64,000 bases of DNA from Serratia marcescens. Lineage in GTDB: Bacteria; Pseudomonadota; Gammaproteobacteria; Enterobacterales; Enterobacteriaceae. The stretch covers positions 3,224,001-3,288,000 of the forward strand of contig NZ_VFMJ01000001.1 in assembly GCF_006715005.1 (NCBI RefSeq), given 5' to 3'. The position numbers and the translations under genes were made by a program. Positions within the stretch are counted from its first letter, which is position 1; every line of letters begins with the position of its first letter. The notes under the pieces are model-generated. The model was not told where the DNA came from. It was given only the letters and a program-made list of their open reading frames with translations, and did not search any database. Below are positions 63,851 to 64,000 of the stretch, piece after piece.

Positions 63851-64000
63851 TTAGGCCGCGGTCTGCGCGCGTCGCCATTGATTGAGTAGTGCGAAAATTT
63901 CCAGTTGGTCGATCAACGTGCCCGTCCACAGCACATCGATCCGCTTGGTATTGCTGCTGTTACGCTCCACCAGCAACGTCTCGGCAAATGCCGCGGCATC
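63851..64000 (-). CDS. Tail sheath protein, C-terminal 49 residues (cut by window edge)
   Basis: The frame enters at 64000 and ends at TAA 63853-63851. It reads ETLLVERNSSNTKRIDVLWT, then GTLIDQLEIFALLNQW. The ...RIDVLWTGTLIDQLEIFAL ending is the C-terminus of Mu gpL-type contractile sheath proteins. The rest lies beyond the window. Confidence 0.8.
   Translation of the reverse strand, partial: DAAAFAETLLVERNSSNTKRIDVLWTGTLIDQLEIFALLNQWRRAQTAA

Overview
The window is a chromosomal segment of a GC-rich member of the Enterobacterales, most likely a Serratia of the marcescens group. This rests on near-identical E. coli-type proteins (LeuS, GltIJKL, RsfS, CspE, RodA) in the conserved order ubiF / miaB-ybeZ-ybeY-corC-lnt / gltIJKL / leuS-lptE-holA-nadD / rsfS-rlmH-mrdA-mrdB-rlpA-dacA-ybeD-lipB-lipA / tatE / crcB / cspE. 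The species call is inference from gene order and protein similarity as I remember them; no search was run.

Positions 1-32,700 are conserved housekeeping core: two tRNA genes, ubiquinone and tRNA modification, ribosome maturation (YbeY, RsfS, RlmH), the outer-envelope genes lnt, lptE and rlpA, the elongasome pair PBP2/RodA with PBP5, lipoate synthesis, and the glutamate/aspartate importer. The importer has a near-consensus sigma-54 promoter and three NtrC-type dyads that lie downstream of it. A fluoride riboswitch precedes crcB. dgcC, an acetyltransferase, a TetR/Bcr-type efflux pair and a 31-residue membrane peptide lie between tatE and cspE.

Positions 32,900-47,350 are accessory chromosome. 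An M20 deacylase, a flavin monooxygenase, an amino-acid ABC importer and a GNAT acetyltransferase reproduce the gene set of the Bacillus S-alkylcysteine / S-(2-succino)cysteine salvage route (acetylate, oxidise, deacetylate). The permease gene carries an in-frame TAG at codon 24. After this come a VOC protein, a cold-shock-domain protein, a MASE1 diguanylate cyclase, a candidate small RNA, a flavodoxin-like oxidoreductase, a LysR/aldo-keto reductase divergent pair, a GT39-type glycosyltransferase and a gamma-glutamylcyclotransferase-like protein.

Positions 47,475-64,000 are one end of a prophage, bounded by a 45-bp 3' fragment of tRNA-Arg(UCU). It carries a Mu-type contractile tail module read leftwards: sheath, tube, frameshifted tail chaperone, tape measure with lytic transglycosylase, gpN, gp44, gp45, gp46, gp47, gp48 and fibres. 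Two insertions break it. One is an AT-rich O-acyltransferase gene beside a tail protein that carries an SGNH esterase domain, which looks like a receptor-modification and receptor-trimming pair. The other lies between the tape measure and gpN genes and resembles the P22 immI region: a divergent CI-like S24 repressor, an Arc-like ribbon-helix-helix protein, a BRO-N protein and an ORF6N antirepressor, with a predicted ~70-nt antisense RNA over the antirepressor start, like P22 sar. I consider this nested immunity cassette the most interesting structure in the window.
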